NCBI RefSeq assembly: GCF_007992215.1
Contig: NZ_BJZV01000013.1
Location: 62,001 to 126,000 of the forward strand
Direction of reading: 5' to 3'
DNA: 64,000 bases
From: Methylobacterium gnaphalii
GTDB taxonomy: Bacteria; Pseudomonadota; Alphaproteobacteria; Rhizobiales; Beijerinckiaceae
Shown here piece after piece: positions 36,307 through 46,502 of the stretch. The position numbers and the translations under genes are program-made. The notes under the pieces were generated by a model. It was not told where the DNA came from. It ran no database searches and saw only the letters and a list, made by a program, of their open reading frames with translations. Position 1 is the stretch's first letter, and every line of letters starts with the position of its first letter.

Positions 36307-36990
36307 ATGAGCGACAAGGCCGTCTCCCTCGCCGGGATCGATCTCAGCCTCGGGCGCGGCCCCTCTCGGGTGCACGTGCTGCGCGGCATCTCCCTCGACG
36401 TCGAGAAGGGCGAGGCCGTCGGCCTCGTCGGTCCGTCCGGCTCGGGCAAGTCGACGCTGCTGATGGTGATGGCCGGGTTGGAGCGGCCGGAATCAGGGCG
36501 GATCATGGTCGCCGGCACCGATCTCGGCGGGCTCGACGAGGATGGCCTCGCGCGCTTTCGCGGCCGCAACATCGGCATCGTCTTCCAGGCTTTCCACCTC
36601 GTGCCGACCATGACGGCGCTCGAGAACGTGGCCCTGCCCCTCGAACTCGCCGACGCATCGAATGCGCAGGCCCGCGCCGCGGCGGAACTCGAAGCCGTCG
36701 GGCTCGGGCATCGGCTCCATCATTATCCGGCCCAGCTCTCCGGCGGCGAGCAGCAGCGCGTCGCCGTAGCCCGCGCGCTGGCGCCGAACCCGGCGATCCT
36801 CGTCGCGGACGAGCCCACCGGCAATCTCGACGAGACCACGGGGCGCGGCATCGTCGACCTGTTGTTCAAGCTGAAGCGCGAGCGCGGCGCGACCCTGGTT
36901 CTGGTCACGCACGATCCCGGCCTCGCGCGCCTCTGCGACCGCACCGTACGGCTGCGTGCCGGCCGGATCGAGGAGCCGGTGGCGGCGTGA
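36307..36990 (+). CDS. ybbA: ABC transporter ATP-binding protein (YbbA/LolD-like)
   Basis: This cytoplasmic ATPase powers the permease encoded downstream. The 227 residues have Walker A 'VGPSGSGKST', Q-loop 'GIVFQAFHLVPTMTALENV', ABC signature 'LSGGEQQRVAVARAL', Walker B 'PAILVADEPTGNLD' and the H-loop 'VLVTHD'. It is most like the MacB/LolD/YbbA subgroup. It is divergent from the esterase gene and separated from its permease by a 183-base stretch that resembles a dispersed repeat, unlike the usual tight spacing. Confidence 0.93.
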   Translation: MSDKAVSLAGIDLSLGRGPSRVHVLRGISLDVEKGEAVGLVGPSGSGKSTLLMVMAGLERPESGRIMVAGTDLGGLDEDGLARFRGRNIGIVFQAFHLVPTMTALENVALPLELADASNAQARAAAELEAVGLGHRLHHYPAQLSGGEQQRVAVARALAPNPAILVADEPTGNLDETTGRGIVDLLFKLKRERGATLVLVTHDPGLARLCDRTVRLRAGRIEEPVAA

Positions 36991-37015
36991 GCACGAGCCT
37001 TCCTCCCACCATACC

Positions 37016-37125
37016 ATCTCGTCCTGAGGTGGCGGCGCGGGGCGGCGCCTGCGAAGGCAGGCTTCAGCCAGCTCAGCGATCCCTGGAGCCCTTTGTCGAC
37101 GCTGCTTCGCAGCAGGTGGGAATGC
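37016..37125. repeat. Probable dispersed intergenic repeat between ABC ATPase and permease
   Basis: The stretch starts CATCTCGTCCTGAGGTGG and includes CTGCGAAGGCAGGCTTCAG and GCTGCTTCGCAGCAGG, several short hairpins. The CTxGTCCTGAGGTG opening and CTGGAGCCC core match a kind of intergenic repeat I recall from Rhizobiales; this comes from memory and was not searched. Confidence 0.45.
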
Positions 37126-37173
37126 GGGGGATGGGCGAGATCACGCCGCGCGGCAGAGTGGAGCGTTAGACCC

Positions 37174-39750
37174 TTGCACGGCACGCTTCCCCCCTCGCAG
37201 CCGAGCCGTCGCCCGATCGGCCTGCCGCTCACCCTCCGACTTGCCCTGCGGGAGTTGCGCGGCGGCCTGTCGGGGTTCGTCGTGTTCATTGCCTGCATCG
37301 CCGTCGGCGTGGCGGCGATCGCCGGGGTGACCTCGATTTCGCGTTCGCTCAGCGACGGGCTCGGTCGCGAGGGCCGGCGCATCCTCGGCGGCGATCTCGT
37401 CTACAGCCTGATCAACCGGGAGGCGACGCCGGCCGAGACCGCGATCCTCCGCCAGCAGGGCCGCGTCTCCACCGTCGCGACGATGCGGGCCATGGCGGTC
37501 GGCGGCGATGGCAGCGCCGCGCTCGTCGAGTTGAAGGCGGTCGACGAGAGCTATCCGGCAGTCGGCAACCTCGCCACCGATCCGCAAGCGCCGGTTGCGG
37601 ACCTGCTCGCTGCCGGGGACGGCGCCTTCGGAGCGGTCGCCGATCCTGCACTGCTGGTCCGCCTCGGCCTCAAGGTCGGCGACCGCATCACCGTGGCCGG
37701 CAAGCCGCTGACGATCCGGGCGTCGCTGGTGACCGAGCCCGATACGATCTCAGCCGGCATCGGCTTCGGCCCGCGCCTGATCGTTCCGATGGAGGCGCTG
37801 CGCGCCACAGGGCTCGGCGAGCTGGGGAGCCTTAACCGCTGGAGCTACCGGCTTCAGCTCCCGAGCGCGACCGATGCGGAGCTGGAAGCCGCGAGTCACG
37901 CCATCGGCAAGGCTCTGCCCGATGCCGGCTGGGAGGTGCGCTCGCGCCTCAACGCCGACCCACGCTTCGCCAAGAGCATCGAGCGTTTCACGCAGTTCCT
38001 GACACTGGTCGGGCTGACCGCCCTGATCGTCGGCGGCGTCGGCGTCGCCAATGCCGTGAGCGCCTTCGTCGAGCGCAAGCGCGGTTCGATCGCGACGCTG
38101 AAGAGCGTCGGTGCGCCGGGCTCGCAGGTGGTGGTGCTCTACCTCACGCAGGTGGCGCTGATCGCCGCCTTCAGCATCGCGATCGGGCTCGGCATCGGCG
38201 CGGCCCTGCCCTTCCTGATCGACGCGGCGTTTGGCGACCAGCTTCCGCTGCCGCTCGAGCCGACGCTCGCGCCGGGCGAGCTCGCACTCGCCGCTGCCTA
38301 CGGCCTGCTGACGGCCCTCGCCTTCACGATCCTGCCGCTCGGCCGCGCCCACGACATCCCGGTTTCCGGCCTGTTCCGCGACACGGTCGACCCCTCGGCT
38401 CAGCGGACGCGGCTACGCTACAAGGCCATCCTCGCCCTGACGCTCCTGGCACTCGCCGGGCTCGCCCTGGCAACGGCCTTCGACCGGCGCGTGGCCCTGA
38501 TCTTCATGGCGGCCGCGGCCCTGTCGTTCGGCCTGCTGCGCCTCGTCGCATACGGGCTGATGGCCACCGCCCGCCGCCTGCCGCATCCGCGCGCCGCCGG
38601 CCCCCGCATGGCGCTGGCGAACCTTCACCGCCCCGGCGCGCTGACGCCGGCCTTCACCCTGTCGCTGGGCCTCGGCGTGACCCTGCTCGTGACCCTCAGC
38701 GTGATCGACGCGAACATAACCCGCGCGCTCACGAGCTCCCTGCCGGGCAAGGCTCCGAATCTGTTCTTCCTCGACATCCCCTCGCGTGATTCCGACGCCT
38801 TCACGACGTTCCTCGGCAACAAGGCTCCCGGTGCGAAAATCGAGCGCGTGGTGATGCTGCGCGGGCGCATCACCGCCCTCGACGGCGTCCCAGTCGAGAA
38901 GATCAAGCCGCCGGAGGACGCCTCCTGGGTGCTCGACGGCGACCGTGGCGTCACCACCGCAGAGCGCGTCCCCGAGGGCACGCGGATCGTCGAGGGGCAG
39001 TGGTGGACGGAGGAAGAAGGCCAGACTCCCAAGCTCTCGTTCGAAGCGGATATGGGGAAGGCGCTCGGCCTCCACATCGGCAGCACGGTCACCGTCAACG
39101 TGCTCGGCCGGACGCTCACCACGACGATCACGAACTTCCGTAAGGTCGACTGGCGCTCGCTCGGCATCAACTTCGTGATGGTGTTCTCGCCCGGCACGTT
39201 CCGTGGGGCGCCGCATTCCGACCTCGCGACCCTGACGCTGCCGAACGGCGCCGATCCGGACGCCGAAGCGGCGATCCTGCGCGACGTTGCCAAGGCTTTT
39301 CCGTCAGTCACGAGCGTCCGGGTAAAGGACGCGCTTCAGACCGTGGACAGCCTCATCCGCAAGCTCACCCTTGCGATCCGCGGCGCAAGCGCCGTCGCCG
39401 TGCTCACGAGCCTGCTCGTCCTTGCAGGGGCCATCGCGGCTGGACATCGGGCCCGCCTCTACGATGCCGTGGTGCTGAAGGTCCTCGGCGCGACGCGCCG
39501 TCGGCTGATGCTGGCCTATGGCCTCGAATACGGTGCACTGGGGCTCGCAGCCGCCTTGTTCGGCCTGCTCGCCGGCACGGGGGCTGCCTGGGCCATCGTC
39601 ACAAAGGTCATGCGGCTCGACTTCGCCCTCGATCTCGAAGGAGCCTCGATCGCCGCGGTAGGCGCGGTGATGCTGGCGATCCTGATCGGACTTGCAGGTA
39701 CCTGGCGCATCCTCGGCCAGAAACCGGCTCCTTATCTGCGGCAGTTCTGA
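37174..39750 (+). CDS. ybbP: ABC transporter permease (YbbP/FtsX-like, two FtsX domains)
   Basis: The 858-residue inner-membrane protein has ten hydrophobic segments in the FtsX arrangement: one near residue 30 ('LSGFVVFIACIAVGVAAIAG'), a large periplasmic domain, four at about 275-430, a middle pair, a second periplasmic domain, and three at the end. The central 'AFVERKRGSIATLKSVGAPG' and 'RARLYDAVVLKVLGATRRRL' are the repeated FtsX coupling motifs. The start is probably TTG 37174 (GGAG upstream). With YbbA it forms an export- or lipid-handling complex whose substrate is unknown; the conserved link to TesA suggests a lipid. Confidence 0.9.
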   Translation: MHGTLPPSQPSRRPIGLPLTLRLALRELRGGLSGFVVFIACIAVGVAAIAGVTSISRSLSDGLGREGRRILGGDLVYSLINREATPAETAILRQQGRVSTVATMRAMAVGGDGSAALVELKAVDESYPAVGNLATDPQAPVADLLAAGDGAFGAVADPALLVRLGLKVGDRITVAGKPLTIRASLVTEPDTISAGIGFGPRLIVPMEALRATGLGELGSLNRWSYRLQLPSATDAELEAASHAIGKALPDAGWEVRSRLNADPRFAKSIERFTQFLTLVGLTALIVGGVGVANAVSAFVERKRGSIATLKSVGAPGSQVVVLYLTQVALIAAFSIAIGLGIGAALPFLIDAAFGDQLPLPLEPTLAPGELALAAAYGLLTALAFTILPLGRAHDIPVSGLFRDTVDPSAQRTRLRYKAILALTLLALAGLALATAFDRRVALIFMAAAALSFGLLRLVAYGLMATARRLPHPRAAGPRMALANLHRPGALTPAFTLSLGLGVTLLVTLSVIDANITRALTSSLPGKAPNLFFLDIPSRDSDAFTTFLGNKAPGAKIERVVMLRGRITALDGVPVEKIKPPEDASWVLDGDRGVTTAERVPEGTRIVEGQWWTEEEGQTPKLSFEADMGKALGLHIGSTVTVNVLGRTLTTTITNFRKVDWRSLGINFVMVFSPGTFRGAPHSDLATLTLPNGADPDAEAAILRDVAKAFPSVTSVRVKDALQTVDSLIRKLTLAIRGASAVAVLTSLLVLAGAIAAGHRARLYDAVVLKVLGATRRRLMLAYGLEYGALGLAAALFGLLAGTGAAWAIVTKVMRLDFALDLEGASIAAVGAVMLAILIGLAGTWRILGQKPAPYLRQF

Positions 39751-40008
39751 GCGCTTCGCCCAGCCTTGGACGGTTCAGATTAGAGCGACAACTTGATCAG
39801 CCTCCTGGCTTACGAAGTTTTAATCCCGTCTTCAGGGATGAAATCGATGCATGAGCCGTAACTCAATTTCGCACCGGCAAGCTCGACGGGGCTCTTGTTT
39901 ATGACGCGCCGACCGAACATATTTCGGCGTGAGGCACCGTCCGCGGAGCCGAAGGTATCGCGTGAGCCTACTCAACCCACGCTGAGAGAGCTTCCAAGGG
40001 AAACTTTC

Positions 40009-40776
40009 ATGGCATTCGAAAACAGTCCGTTCCGTCAGACTGCCCAGCCCCAGGGTTACGCGGCTCCCCAGGTCGAGGTCGACCAGGGGCTGCGGTCCTT
40101 CATGCTCGGCGTCTACAACAACATGGTCATCGGCCTCGGGATTTCCGGTCTCGTTGCCCTCGGCCTCAACATGGCTGCGACGGCGACGACCGCGACCGGC
40201 AAGCTCGCGCTGACCCCGTTCGGCCAGTTCCTCTACACCAGCCCCTTCAAGTGGGTGCTGATGTTCGCGCCGCTGGCCTTCATCTTCGTGTTCTCGTTCC
40301 GGATGGACCGGATGTCGGCCGCTTCGGCGCGGACGATGTTCTGGGCCTTCGCGGCCGTGATGGGCGCCTCGATGTCGACCCTGATGCTCGTATTCACGGG
40401 CGCCAGCGTCGTGCGGGTGTTCTTCATTACCGCGGCAACGTTCGGCGCGCTGAGCCTGTACGGGTACACGACGAAGCGCAGCCTGTCGGGCATGGGCTCG
40501 TTCCTGATCATGGGCCTGATCGGCATCATCATCGCCTCGCTGGTGAACCTGTTCCTGGCCTCCTCGGCCCTGCAGTTCGCCATCTCGGTGCTGGGCGTGC
40601 TGATCTTCGCCGGCCTCACAGCCTACGACACCCAGAAGCTGAAGGAGATGTATCTCTACAGCGGCTTCGACGGTGAGGCGGCAGCCAAGATGTCCATCAA
40701 CGGTGCTCTGACGCTGTACCTGGACTTCATCAACATGTTCCAGTTCCTGCTCCAGCTCCTCGGCGACCGCCGCTAA
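40009..40776 (+). CDS. Bax inhibitor-1 (BI-1/YccA) family membrane protein
   Basis: The 255-residue inner-membrane protein has seven transmembrane segments. The family signatures are 'FENSPFRQTAQPQ' (soluble start), 'GLTAYDTQKLKEMYLYSG' (BI-1 C-terminal signature with conserved Asp) and 'SINGALTLYLDFINMFQFLL'. Homologues act as pH-sensitive calcium leak channels or interact with FtsH. The ATG has AAGGGAAAC immediately upstream. A terminator follows at 40802-40827, so it is monocistronic. Confidence 0.93.
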   Translation: MAFENSPFRQTAQPQGYAAPQVEVDQGLRSFMLGVYNNMVIGLGISGLVALGLNMAATATTATGKLALTPFGQFLYTSPFKWVLMFAPLAFIFVFSFRMDRMSAASARTMFWAFAAVMGASMSTLMLVFTGASVVRVFFITAATFGALSLYGYTTKRSLSGMGSFLIMGLIGIIIASLVNLFLASSALQFAISVLGVLIFAGLTAYDTQKLKEMYLYSGFDGEAAAKMSINGALTLYLDFINMFQFLLQLLGDRR

Positions 40777-40801
40777 GCGCGACAGGCTCCTGAACGAAAA
40801 G

Positions 40802-40827
40802 AGGCCCCGGCAGCGATGCCAGGGCCT
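40802..40827 (+). terminator. Rho-independent terminator after the BI-1 family gene
   Basis: AGGCCCCGGCA (40802-40812) pairs with TGCCAGGGCCT (40817-40827) with one mismatch and a 4-base loop, followed by TCTTCGTTT. Confidence 0.75.
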
Positions 40828-40860
40828 TCTTCGTTTGGCGAGAAGCCTTTCTCCGTCAGC

Positions 40861-40936
40861 GCGAGGACAGCGAAGCAATCGGCGGCGACGCCCGCGATAC
40901 AGGTGTGTTGGCTGTCAGTTGCTTCGCTGTGCTCGC
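40861..40936. repeat. Inverted-repeat element (18-bp arms)
   Basis: GCGAGGACAGCGAAGCAA (40861-40878) and TTGCTTCGCTGTGCTCGC (40919-40936) are complementary over 17 of 18 positions, separated by 40 bases. A related copy lies at 51346-51436, and a fragment at 34900-34940. Confidence 0.75.
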
Positions 40937-41047
40937 AACGACAGAAGCTGTGGGCAAGCGCCGAACCTTAGGCGCCCGTTGTTCGAGCTGACCGGGAAGC
41001 TCGATCGCGAGGCACATCACGCCCAGGCATCGCCCCCGGCTGCCTGT

Positions 41048-42094
<1,047 letters not shown>

Positions 42095-42274
42095 TCAGGC
42101 TGTGCTGTGGCGGCATTGGCCGCCGAGATTTCGGTAGCGCAGGCTGCGCAGGCCCGCCTCGAACCAGTTCGAGCCGAGCCTTTCGAGGACGTCATCATAG
42201 AGGTTGATCAGGACGGCGTCGTCCGGTGCGTGCAGCACCGCCGCCCCGATCGTCATGCGTCCGAACCGCATCAT
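42095..42274 (-). CDS. Small hypothetical protein coupled to the GNAT gene
   Basis: The 59-residue product reads '[20 protein letters not shown]', '[20 protein letters not shown]' and '[18 protein letters not shown]'. Its ATG (42274, or a second ATG at 42271) begins 4-7 bases after the GNAT stop, and its stop lies 12 bases before obgE. It is therefore part of that transcript. No function recognised; it is short and may be lost in other species. Confidence 0.55.
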   Translation of the reverse strand: MMRFGRMTIGAAVLHAPDDAVLINLYDDVLERLGSNWFEAGLRSLRYRNLGGQCRHSTA

Positions 42275-42278
42275 GCGA

Positions 42279-42857
42279 TCACCCGCCTCGTGCGCTCGAC
42301 CATTCGTTGCGTGTGAGCTGAAACAGATCGACCTCACGCTCGCCGCCGCGAGCGGGAAAGGCGTGCCGCTCACAGCCCTGCCGCACGAAGCCGCATTTCT
42401 CCAGCACGCGACGCGACGCGACGTTCGACGTCATCGCCGACGACCTCAACACCTCACCGCCCGCATAGGAGAAATAAGCCTCCACCATCGTCGCGACCGC
42501 CTCGCTCATCAGGCCCATCCCCCAATACGGCGTGCCGAGCCAATAGCCGAGATGTGCGCCCGAAACCGCCGGGTGTGGTCCGATCGAGATGACCCCGATC
42601 AAGGCACTCGGCGCCGAACGGAGTGCCAGCGCCATGGTCAGCGCCTCGCCCTCCGCATTCGCACGCCGCGCCTCGATGATGAAGGCGTCGGTGCCGAGCG
42701 GATCGATCGGATGCGGGATCTGCGAGGTCATTTCAGCAACCGCTCGCTCACCGGCGAGCCGTACGATCGCCTCGGCGTCGCGGGCCTGCGGCCAGCGCAG
42801 CCAGAGCCGTCTGGTCTCGATGCGGAAGACGTCGTCTCGGGTCAGATCGGGGAACAT
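42279..42857 (-). CDS. GNAT family N-acetyltransferase (RimJ/RimL-like)
   Basis: This is a cytoplasmic acetyl-CoA transferase of 192 residues from ATG 42857. The RimL pattern is visible: '[20 protein letters not shown]' opening, '[20 protein letters not shown]' then '[20 protein letters not shown]' (acetyl-CoA pyrophosphate loop), '[17 protein letters not shown]' and a final strand. The target may be a protein N-terminus or small molecule. It sits between rpmA and obgE, where this enzyme is often found in the Rhizobiales. Confidence 0.9.
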   Translation of the reverse strand: MFPDLTRDDVFRIETRRLWLRWPQARDAEAIVRLAGERAVAEMTSQIPHPIDPLGTDAFIIEARRANAEGEALTMALALRSAPSALIGVISIGPHPAVSGAHLGYWLGTPYWGMGLMSEAVATMVEAYFSYAGGEVLRSSAMTSNVASRRVLEKCGFVRQGCERHAFPARGGEREVDLFQLTRNEWSSARGG

Positions 42858-42911
42858 CGCGTCCGCTCCTCGGGCGCCTCCTCGCGGAACACGACCCCCT
42901 GGAATGACGAA

Positions 42912-42936
42912 GGGGAGGATGGTGCCCATCCTCCCC
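42912..42936 (-). terminator. Hairpin terminator after rpmA
   Basis: Perfect 11-bp stem GGGGAGGATGG (42912-42922) / CCATCCTCCCC (42926-42936) with a 3-base loop, followed on the minus strand by TTCGTCATT. It lies between rpmA and the GNAT gene and may partly separate them. Confidence 0.7.
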
Positions 42937-43030
42937 GGCGTTCCGATTTGCGCGTCTCGCGTCTTGCGTTGCGCCGGTCCGCCGGTTCGGTGTGGTGCAC
43001 CGGCGGAACGCGCTGTCGAGGCGTTCGCCG

Positions 43031-43297
43031 TTACTCTGCGGCTTCCTGTACCGGTACTACGGCCACGAAGGCGCGGCCGCGTTTCGTCTGGAAGGCCACG
43101 CGGCCATCGACGAGGGCGAAGAGCGTGTGGTCCTTGCCGATGCCGACATTGGTACCGGGATGCCACTTCGTGCCGCGCTGGCGCACGATGATGTTGCCGG
43201 CGATCACGGCTTCCGAGCCGAACTTCTTGACGCCGAGGCGCTGGCCGGCCGAGTCGCGGCCGTTGCGGGACGAGCCGCCTGCTTTTTTGTGAGCCAT
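43031..43297 (-). CDS. rpmA: 50S ribosomal protein L27
   Basis: The 88-residue basic protein matches L27 end to end: '[20 protein letters not shown]', '[20 protein letters not shown]', '[20 protein letters not shown]', '[10 protein letters not shown]'. The flexible N-terminus reaches the peptidyl-transferase site. No N-terminal cleavage motif is seen. It is second in the rplU-rpmA operon. Confidence 0.98.
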   Translation of the reverse strand: MAHKKAGGSSRNGRDSAGQRLGVKKFGSEAVIAGNIIVRQRGTKWHPGTNVGIGKDHTLFALVDGRVAFQTKRGRAFVAVVPVQEAAE

Positions 43298-43338
43298 CGG
43301 GCTACTCCAGGATCTCTAAGGTTTCTGCGGACAGACGA

Positions 43339-43731
43339 TCAGGCTTCGGCGGAGGCGACCGCGGGGGTCTCGGTCTTCGCGGCCTTAGCCTTGCGGGGCT
43401 CGGCCTTCGAGGACTTGCCGCCGGCGCTGATCTCGGTGATCCGCACGGTGGTGAAGTGCTGGCGGTGACCGCGCTTGCGGCGCGAGTTCTGGCGGCGGCG
43501 CTTCTTGAAGGCGATGACCTTCTTGGTGCGGCCGTGATCGACGATCTCGCCGGAAACCGTAACACCCTCGAGCAGCGGGGCGCCGACCTGAACGGCATCG
43601 CCGTCGGTGAACAGCATGACCTCGCCGAAGGTCACAGCCGTGCCGGCCTCGCCTTCGATCGTGGCGACGGAAATGACGTCGTTGGCGGCAACGCGATACT
43701 GCTTGCCGCCGGTCTTGATGACTGCGAACAT
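43339..43731 (-). CDS. rplU: 50S ribosomal protein L21
   Basis: The 130-residue protein starts at ATG 43731 ('MFAVIKTGGKQYRVAANDVI') and has the L21 signature 'VIAFKKRRRQNSRRKRGHRQ'. A Lys/Ala-rich tail after about residue 100 ('GGKSSKAEPRKAKAAKTET') extends beyond the E. coli protein, as in many alphaproteobacteria. First gene of the rplU-rpmA operon, with a promoter at 43867-43895. Confidence 0.97.
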   Translation of the reverse strand: MFAVIKTGGKQYRVAANDVISVATIEGEAGTAVTFGEVMLFTDGDAVQVGAPLLEGVTVSGEIVDHGRTKKVIAFKKRRRQNSRRKRGHRQHFTTVRITEISAGGKSSKAEPRKAKAAKTETPAVASAEA

Positions 43732-43866
43732 CGTTGTCTCTCGTGTTCTCTGCCGGTCTCCCGCGACGAGGCGCATGGACCGTCTTCTTGTTCAGGTCAT
43801 CCGCGCCCCAATGGGCGCGAACGCGAAACGCGCGGACTTCGTCGAGGAAGCCGCGCGAGGTGATGG

Positions 43867-43895
43867 CCGATAGAGCGGATAGTCCGGCTTGTCAA
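43867..43895 (-). promoter_or_regulatory. Sigma-70 promoter of the rplU-rpmA operon
   Basis: On the minus strand a perfect TTGACA (43895-43890), 17-base spacer and TATCGG (43872-43867). The start near 43860 implies a leader of about 130 nt, long enough for L21-type autoregulation. Whether it folds into a known L21 leader was not tested. Confidence 0.65.
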
Positions 43896-43944
43896 CGAGC
43901 CTGCCGCATGAAGCGTCTTAAATCCGAGGCGCCACAGAATTTTG

Positions 43945-44487
43945 TCAGCAAGTGCTGCCGCTTGTAGTTCCGCTGTTATTTCGCATCACATCGACAGTGT
44001 ATCTGCTGTAGCTGGCACCTGCCGAACTGATGTATCCAACCAGAAACTTGGGTAAAATTGACGTATATGTGGTTGTTAGAGTGACCGCAGCGCCGAAGTC
44101 CTTATCGCGCATGATGGTCTTCGCCAATGCAATAACGGCACTATCGCTCAATGGGGAGTCATCCTTGCCGAAACAGGTCTTGAGCTGACCGCCGACATAT
44201 TGGATGCCGTAAAGATCGACAGACGCGTTTGGATAACGGATCAATGCGTTCGCTTCGCGGGGCAAATAGGACTGTATGAAATCCTGGACACAACTGGAAG
44301 CTGAGCAACTTGTCATTGCCCGGGCTATGAGTACCGATGCGCGGTCGGCATCCCGCTTTGCGCTGACCATGTAAACGAGATCAAAGCCACCCATCAAGAT
44401 GAGCAACAAGACGCTACTGAGCAAAGCGAACTCGACTGAGGCGACGCCTGATTGCTCTCGGCGAAAGCACTTAAACGGGTTACGCAT
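43945..44487 (-). CDS. TadE-like pilus assembly protein
   Basis: The 180-residue protein shows the TadE/TadG pattern: a short positive start ('MRNPFKCFRREQSG'), then 'VASVEFALLSSVLLLILMGG' with the conserved Glu one helix turn in, and a Cys-containing extracytoplasmic part. Members are minor pseudopilin-like proteins of Flp (tight adherence) pili, processed by a prepilin peptidase. AGGA upstream supports the ATG. It is third of three such genes; the local GC content is far below the rest of the window. Confidence 0.82.
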   Translation of the reverse strand: MRNPFKCFRREQSGVASVEFALLSSVLLLILMGGFDLVYMVSAKRDADRASVLIARAMTSCSASSCVQDFIQSYLPREANALIRYPNASVDLYGIQYVGGQLKTCFGKDDSPLSDSAVIALAKTIMRDKDFGAAVTLTTTYTSILPKFLVGYISSAGASYSRYTVDVMRNNSGTTSGSTC

Positions 44488-44616
44488 GCACCGGCATCCT
44501 ACCTAATTTTCGACCATGGAGTCGTGAGGCGATCGGACCGGCTGCTCACGTTTTCTACTCGTCGCGCTCTTGGACAGAGAAACCCATTTCGCCGTAGCAG
44601 AAGACATCTTCACCCC

Positions 44617-45105
44617 TCATTGTCTGCGGAAGATGACCGAATCTTTCGCGGTCAGAATGGGTATGAAGGGAACGATCCGCGGAGCAGGCATCGTGGCCCG
44701 CAATACAAGCACATCGCCGATTGCACCGGTTGAGAACGCAGTTCCGGAGATCGCCGTTGGGCTGGTCGACAAATCGGCCAAGCGCATCATCTCGACCTTC
44801 ACGCCTTTGGTCGAATTCAGACAATCGGCCTGAAAAGCAATCTTTGCGCACAGCTTAGCGACATAGCCGGACTTATTCCCCGATGTGAGCTCCGTTTCGG
44901 GATTGGATGCGCTGCTGTACAGAGCGTCGCTGAGAGTCAGCTGCGTGTAATACAGCATCACGAACTGAAGAACGCCCAAGCAAAGCATCAGAAATGGCGT
45001 TGCGACGAGGGCGAACTCGACAGCGGATGCCCCCCTTTGATCGGACAGGGCTCGCAGAGGCCAGCGTACCGGCCCTCTGAGCTGTATGGCGCGATGGGCA
45101 TTCAT
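44617..45105 (-). CDS. TadE/TadF-like pilus assembly protein
   Basis: The 162-residue product starts at an ATG overlapping the stop of the upstream gene (TGATG); a GTG 9 bases earlier is possible. After a basic N-terminus comes 'QRGASAVEFALVATPFLMLC', the TadE signature with conserved Glu, then an extracytoplasmic domain with two cysteines ('AKLCAKIAFQADCL') that may pair. It lies in the middle of a three-gene run of Tad minor-pilin genes and a 129-base gap separates it from the last. Confidence 0.82.
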   Translation of the reverse strand: MNAHRAIQLRGPVRWPLRALSDQRGASAVEFALVATPFLMLCLGVLQFVMLYYTQLTLSDALYSSASNPETELTSGNKSGYVAKLCAKIAFQADCLNSTKGVKVEMMRLADLSTSPTAISGTAFSTGAIGDVLVLRATMPAPRIVPFIPILTAKDSVIFRRQ

Positions 45106-46340
45106 CACGGACACGAATTCTCGCAGATGCGCAGGTAGTCGATTAGGCCGCCGAAGCTGTCATCAAGGCCAGCTGCCCGCCATGAGATCCGATATTCACC
45201 CTTGGTCGTGACTTTGAATTTATAACTGCGTGGCGTCCAAAGTTTCGCCCAGACGCATACATCGACCATGTAAGCCTTCATGTAGTTGGCATCAGCGGTG
45301 CTCGATGTCGCGGTCAAGGCTTGATTGTCGGACTTGTAGCCACTGCTTTTTGGCTCAACCCAAAGTTCGATACGGCGCGTCTGGCCATCGAGACTGATGG
45401 TACTGGCTCCGGCAGCGTTCTTGGCGACGTCATTGTTTCGCGTCAGTCCGTCCGTATCTGCAGGATTGGAACAGATGACGTCATCGTTAGGATATTGGTA
45501 GTTTCCGACGTTCTTACGCGCGGTATAGACGTAAGCAACTTCGTATGTCCCTACATCGAGCGTCAGCGGCATGTTGATCGACGAGTTCGTCGTCTGTCCG
45601 CTCTGCTTACAAGCCGTTGTTTGGTTAGAGTTCGTTGTACCGACCCTATTGCCACAATCGCTGTCGAGCTCGGCGAAAGCCTGACCATATTGCACGCCAT
45701 CGCCCGTCGTGATCGCCGACAACTGGTCGACCTCGACACCGGCGTTGGTGGTTCCCCAGCTCTTGCCCTGGCAGACCCCGCTCTGGCAGTTCGCCTGCGA
45801 CATCGTTCCGAACACACCCCACCCGCCTTTGAGCTGAGAGTTGTAGCCTTCGAAAGACTCGGACATCAGCAACGTCGGCGGTCCAGCCGAACCTCCCCAG
45901 TTCACGGAGCAGTCGCGCACCACCGTGAAGCTTATGCTGTCCTTGCTCAGGATGCTCTTGAAGAAGAGCGCCTGGGACCCAGTCGCAGCCACATGGATGT
46001 TGCCTGGGCGAACGTTGAGCGCTGGAGTCGTGAGCACCAGATCCGAGACTGTCGGTGTCGCCTTGATCGTCGCCGTCGACGCCAAAGACCGTGCGGCGCT
46101 GTTATTGTCCGCGTAGGACTGGACTGTGGCCGCATATGTCGATGGCATCGTCGTAGAACTACCAAGGCTCTCGACGTAGATTTCGGCCTGCTTACAGGTG
46201 AGATCCGCCGCCGAGGTCAGGCGTTGTTTGTACTCGATGGCGCGGGATATCTCGATGCCGCCACCGATCCCGACGATGAGGACGGGCAGCAATAGGGCGA
46301 ACAGTAGCGCCACGCTGCCGGATTGGTCCCGGTTGAACAT
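45105..46340 (-). CDS. TadG-family pilus assembly protein with C-terminal beta domain
   Basis: The 411-residue protein has a TadG/TadE-type N-terminus ('QSGSVALLFALLLPVLIVGI', 'GGGIEISRAIEYKQRLTSAA') that inserts in the membrane like a pilin. A long secreted part is rich in Ser, Thr, Asn and Cys. From about residue 165 ('LLMSESFEGYNSQLKGGWGV') it resembles the 'SFE...' start of carbohydrate-binding or lectin-like modules. It leads a three-gene unit. The beta domain is an addition not typical for TadG, so it may confer adhesion. Confidence 0.8.
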   Translation of the reverse strand: MFNRDQSGSVALLFALLLPVLIVGIGGGIEISRAIEYKQRLTSAADLTCKQAEIYVESLGSSTTMPSTYAATVQSYADNNSAARSLASTATIKATPTVSDLVLTTPALNVRPGNIHVAATGSQALFFKSILSKDSISFTVVRDCSVNWGGSAGPPTLLMSESFEGYNSQLKGGWGVFGTMSQANCQSGVCQGKSWGTTNAGVEVDQLSAITTGDGVQYGQAFAELDSDCGNRVGTTNSNQTTACKQSGQTTNSSINMPLTLDVGTYEVAYVYTARKNVGNYQYPNDDVICSNPADTDGLTRNNDVAKNAAGASTISLDGQTRRIELWVEPKSSGYKSDNQALTATSSTADANYMKAYMVDVCVWAKLWTPRSYKFKVTTKGEYRISWRAAGLDDSFGGLIDYLRICENSCP

Positions 46341-46502
46341 CGAAGGAGGCCCGAGAAAACGTTCTTGTGCGACCTCCGTACTAGAATGAGACAGTAAAAA
46401 AACACTCTTCCAAATACCGCATAGCGTTCGCGTACGCGGCTTTTCAGCGCGAAGGAAAATAAAACTTTAAGACAATTGCCGAAACGCCTGAGCCCGAACG
46501 CT

